Shown in pieces: positions 60,450 through 64,000 of a DNA stretch of 64,000 nt (positions are counted from its first letter, which is position 1; every line of letters begins with the position of its first letter). Where the stretch lies: positions 1,247,501 to 1,311,500 of the forward strand of contig NC_090711.1 of NCBI RefSeq assembly GCF_040954835.1, given 5' to 3'. The stretch comes from Lepisosteus oculatus. Taxonomy: Eukaryota; Chordata; Actinopteri; Semionotiformes; Lepisosteidae. A program made the translations under genes and the position numbers. The notes under the pieces are model-generated. The model had not been told where the DNA came from and did not search any database. It was given only the letters and a program-made list of their open reading frames with translations.

Positions 60450-63400
60450 GCTTCACTTCAGAAGTGTCCTCTCACCATCAATAGGACAGAATGAGCACAA
60501 GTCCACTGGGGGACATGTAACGGATAGGCTGTATATTTGGGGGTCTCAGAACACCCTCACATGAAGAAATACAGTCTCCATGGATTAACCCCTGCGGGAC
60601 CGGACATGAGCCTCCGCGATCACCGCGTCTGTGTCTGGTTCTGCCTGAGTGAGGGCTCAGAGGTGCTGTGGCCGTCAGCACAGCTTCAGGTTCACAGCTG
60701 TCCAGCTGCTCCAGAGTATGGAGCTCGCATGGTATCCCAGTTTTGGGGTGAGGCTTCACCAGGCACTCTGGTGTCCACTCCCACTTGCCTGGCTCCTCTG
60801 AAACAACCCAGCCCCCTCCGCCACATCACGGGCACAAGCGTCAGCTCCCGTGGAAAAAGAGGGCTGGTCTCTCCATCCTGGTGCCCACGCGTGAGCGAAG
60901 AGGCTCTGGGCACACAGGCCAGACCTTCAGGGAGATAGACACTCCACGACGTTCCAGCACATAACCTGTAAAAATATTGGTGTGTAAAGGAAATTGAGGA
61001 ACACTTCAAGCTGTCTGCAGACTGGCGCCGCTGAGCTACTGCCTCCGTCTGGCTCTGCCTTCGCCTTCTGCAGCTTTGTATGAGTGATGGCATTGTACAT
61101 CACACCAGTCAAATGGCTTCATAACCGGCAATATAATATGCACACTGGATCTGCATCTAAGAGGATATAAATATAATATACAGCACAGCCCACTGGCAGC
61201 TGTGACAGGAAGACGCATAGTTATCATGAGGCTTTTGTAAAAAATGACTTTGTTGGCCCAAGTACTGAGACAAGCACAATTTAAAGGGAGGCCTTTTTCT
61301 CAGTTTAGTCATTAAATTATTAATTATCTTTGATCAGTAAATGTGAGTCTGGCTAGAAACAGCCCCCAGAGCACTTAAAGTCTTTACACCTTTCAAGCGC
61401 CTGCTTTTAAGCTGACCTGCTTTTTAAAAAGAAAGAACTGACAGTGACCTGTAGAGCATTCTGATGTTAAAAATCTTAAAATATGCTGCTTCCTGCCGTG
61501 TAGTCAAATTAAGCAAAAGACCAATTAGTTTCAATGCATGGACTTCTTGTATCAAAACATGCAAAAAAAAAACATGCATCTGTCCGGGTCTCTACAGAAC
61601 AGGTCAGCTTTCTAAAAGGGAATTTCAAACAGGTCACAGGCAGATTTTCAAAATCCCACCATCCACAGACTTGTCTTATTGCTGGTCCTGTTTGGGCAGT
61701 CTAGACTGTGGGCTCAGGACCATATCCGAGTTGATGATTCAAACAAAGGTTTCGACCACTTCATACACCCCACCTACCAGGTGCCACACTACAGATGCTG
61801 TTGGGTTTGTGGCTGCTCCATTTTATGCCTGGGGATTTGGCTGCTCATTTTAGAGTGTCAGGACCTTTTTTTTATATGCGTTGGGATGGACGGTGTACAT
61901 CCGAGCAACCCATTCAAGCATGAATCTTCAGAATGCACGCAACACGGCAACACAGCATCTGCAAAAGGAGAGTTCTTTTAAAGACTGATTTAGTCAGTTT
62001 ATTCTCATCCCAAGTTTCCTAGGGAAACCTTTTTAGTCCATCAAGTTACTTTTGCCCCTCAAAGGTGCAGCCTGTGAATATCGCAGAGGCTAAAAGCGAT
62101 CTCCTTAAGAGTCCTGTCCTCCTCCACACAGACTCACAGCAGTTTGATTCCCAGCATAAACAGTGGCTGGTGGAGCCACTCGAGGAGCACAGGAGCGCCA
62201 GTTTCACTGTACAATCCACGCCCACACGTGCAACACCACCCCTCAACCACTGACAAGCCCCATCTGGTTCAAAACAAGAACAAAATCGATAACCTCCCAG
62301 TGGAGGTAATGCACAGGGAAAATCCCTACATCAATGTGCCCTGGCCCCCACAGGCCTTCAAAGTGTATTTCAGCTAGGCAGTCCTCACTCTCGATGGCCT
62401 CCTAACTAGCGAGCGGAGAGCGGTCCTGTCTATTAGCAGGGAATACACTGCACACTGGGAAATTAAACACTGTGCAGCCTCACCTGGAACTGCACTACAA
62501 AACAGAGGAGCTGAGCTGGAATCACCACTGTCTGTCCTTGTCTGTTGGAAAGTCGGCCTTTATTCTGCTCCCTGCTGTGTATTTTGCGTTTCAATTCGTG
62601 CAAAGGTTTGGGTTGGCAGAGCACAGGGAAAATAAAGAAATTGAGCTACAGACCATGGTACCAAAAACCTACAGTGGTAAGAAAATACCACCAATTTAAC
62701 GCAGACAAATTAACACCACCACTCCCCCCATTAAAGACAGCATGACTCCGTTCTGCAAGCAGACTGGTCAGAGAATGAAGGGTAATAAAGTCAAGACCTG
62801 CACATAGAGCTACTGAAATACTTCAGGTCTTTAGTGTGTCAATAAAACTAAAAAATGTAAAATTACTCAGGCTTTAATATGTTCTAGCAAGCAACAGATT
62901 CCAGCTTTTTAAGGGCTACAAAATGTCCTTCTGCCCTCTCTCTCATGCAACCCAGCTTTGCAGGCTCCAAGTGGGACGGACCGAAGCCCACAGTCTCCTT
63001 GTCTGCGGACATCACTCTGTCCTGGGAGTAAGAAGACCCACTTTCTTGCTCCAACTTGCCCTTCAACAGCTCTGGCGGTTTTAATACATATGCTGCCCTT
63101 ATCGTATCCCCCGCCCTGTACTGGGAGACAGGCTCCCACAGGGCAGGTGTGATTGTGCCGCGTTGAAACCCAGCGTGAAAAAGGAGAGTGGCATTAAAAT
63201 AACTGTGTAAATACCAAATATTCATTGAGAATTAAAATGATTAACTGTTCTCTTTGGACCATACTGTTTATGTTTGTGTTGTGAGGATCTTTCTACACGC
63301 ACGTCTGTACAGAACATTTACTTAGAATAATCGAGGGAAAGGTGTGCAGGCAGCTCTGGAATTAAACAGTTGAGACTAAGACATCTGGGCAGATTTACGA

Positions 63401-63640
63401 GGCTTTGCACCGAAGAAAAGCTTGCTCTACTCTTTGCATTCTCAGGGGAATCGAATTCTGCTGATCTGTAAGAACAGGGCACAAACGGCTTTAAAATATT
63501 AATTACAGAGTTCTCCAAAAGGCCTGAGTTATTCAGACCCCAGAATGCCGCGCCATCAGCTCTAAATTCATTTCTTTTTTTTTCTAATAAAATTGAAACA
63601 GATGGAATTTCGCTTGGTGGAGAGCTGAACCAGGACGACT
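60450..63640. other. Gene-free stretch
   Basis: I see no exon, RNA gene or named repeat. Short frames (for example 60537-60938 and 61464-61853) have no family resemblance. Confidence 0.4.
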
Positions 63641-63659
63641 ACATCATCCATACTCATTT

Positions 63660-63870
63660 CTTCAGCGTCGCCCAGGGCGTGACCGCGTGACTGGGATGGA
63701 GGCGCTGCAACCCACGGGCTCGAGACGAGGGGCCGTGCCCACGGTCACTCCTTCAGCTCGTCACGACCGTCGCGTCTTTACCGCAGCAAGGCCGTCTCGT
63801 GCGCGAATCCGACGCCCGGAGCTTCGCAACGTGGCGATCAAAACTCGACGCCTGAAAGAATTTGCTGGTA
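63660..63870 (+). other. CpG-rich patch with possible first coding exon
   Basis: A frame from ATG at 63687 (or 63696) runs to about 63866, where CTG|GTATAAGT could be a donor. The peptide is arginine-rich and ends IKTRRLKEFAG. CpG density rises sharply over this stretch, as at a promoter. No family is recognised and no second exon is inside the window. Confidence 0.25.
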
Positions 63871-64000
63871 TAAGTGCATGTAATTTCTACGCATAGATTA
63901 CTTGTCTCGCAAAAGCAGACGCGAACTGTAAATGCCCCACCACCACCAATGTTCTGCAAGCTTTTCCAAAACCATTGGAGGAGTAAAATCCACAGACATG

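Overview
The window is vertebrate nuclear DNA, most likely from a ray-finned fish. It carries spliced genes with GT-AG introns and CpG-rich promoters. It also carries fish-type repeats: tRNA-headed SINEs, a 5S-rRNA-headed SINE with an L2-type tail, and L2-like LINE ends. A MYC paralogue beside orthologues of human 20q11 genes fits mych, the MYC family member that mammals have lost. A non-teleost fish (gar or bowfin type) is my guess; the sequence does not prove it.

Layout: (1) 1-20.6 kb is gene-poor, with scattered old repeats and one homeodomain-motif-rich segment near 14.9 kb. (2) 20.6-24.2 kb holds a complete MYC-family gene on the minus strand, inside a CpG island, with a predicted non-coding first exon, a TATA box and an E2F-like site. 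(3) 24.2-38.5 kb is intergenic, with repeats and a CpG-rich patch containing a perfect CArG box. (4) 38.5-49.4 kb is ERGIC3 on the minus strand in 14 coding exons (389 aa), including a 15-nt microexon. A complete ROMO1 (79 aa) lies on the plus strand inside ERGIC3 intron 10. (5) 50.6-59.8 kb is CYC1, cytochrome c1, on the minus strand in 7 exons (308 aa). Its introns hold most of the unusual structure: a 1.44-kb minisatellite, a 5S-headed SINE, a fold-back element and a near-perfect palindrome. (6) 59.8-64 kb has no recognised gene; a CpG-rich patch with a possible first exon lies at the right edge.

The genes have ordinary cellular roles. The MYC protein is a growth-control transcription factor. 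ERGIC3 is a membrane protein of the ER-Golgi cycle. ROMO1 and CYC1 are inner mitochondrial membrane proteins. Nothing indicates an operon-like system.

The strongest new observation is in CYC1 intron 4. About 35 tandem units abut the 3' splice site, and the transcribed strand contains no AG dinucleotide over about 1,449 bases. Each unit offers a branch-point-like CTGAC followed by a pyrimidine tract, so the array amounts to a tandem series of splice-acceptor upstream elements.
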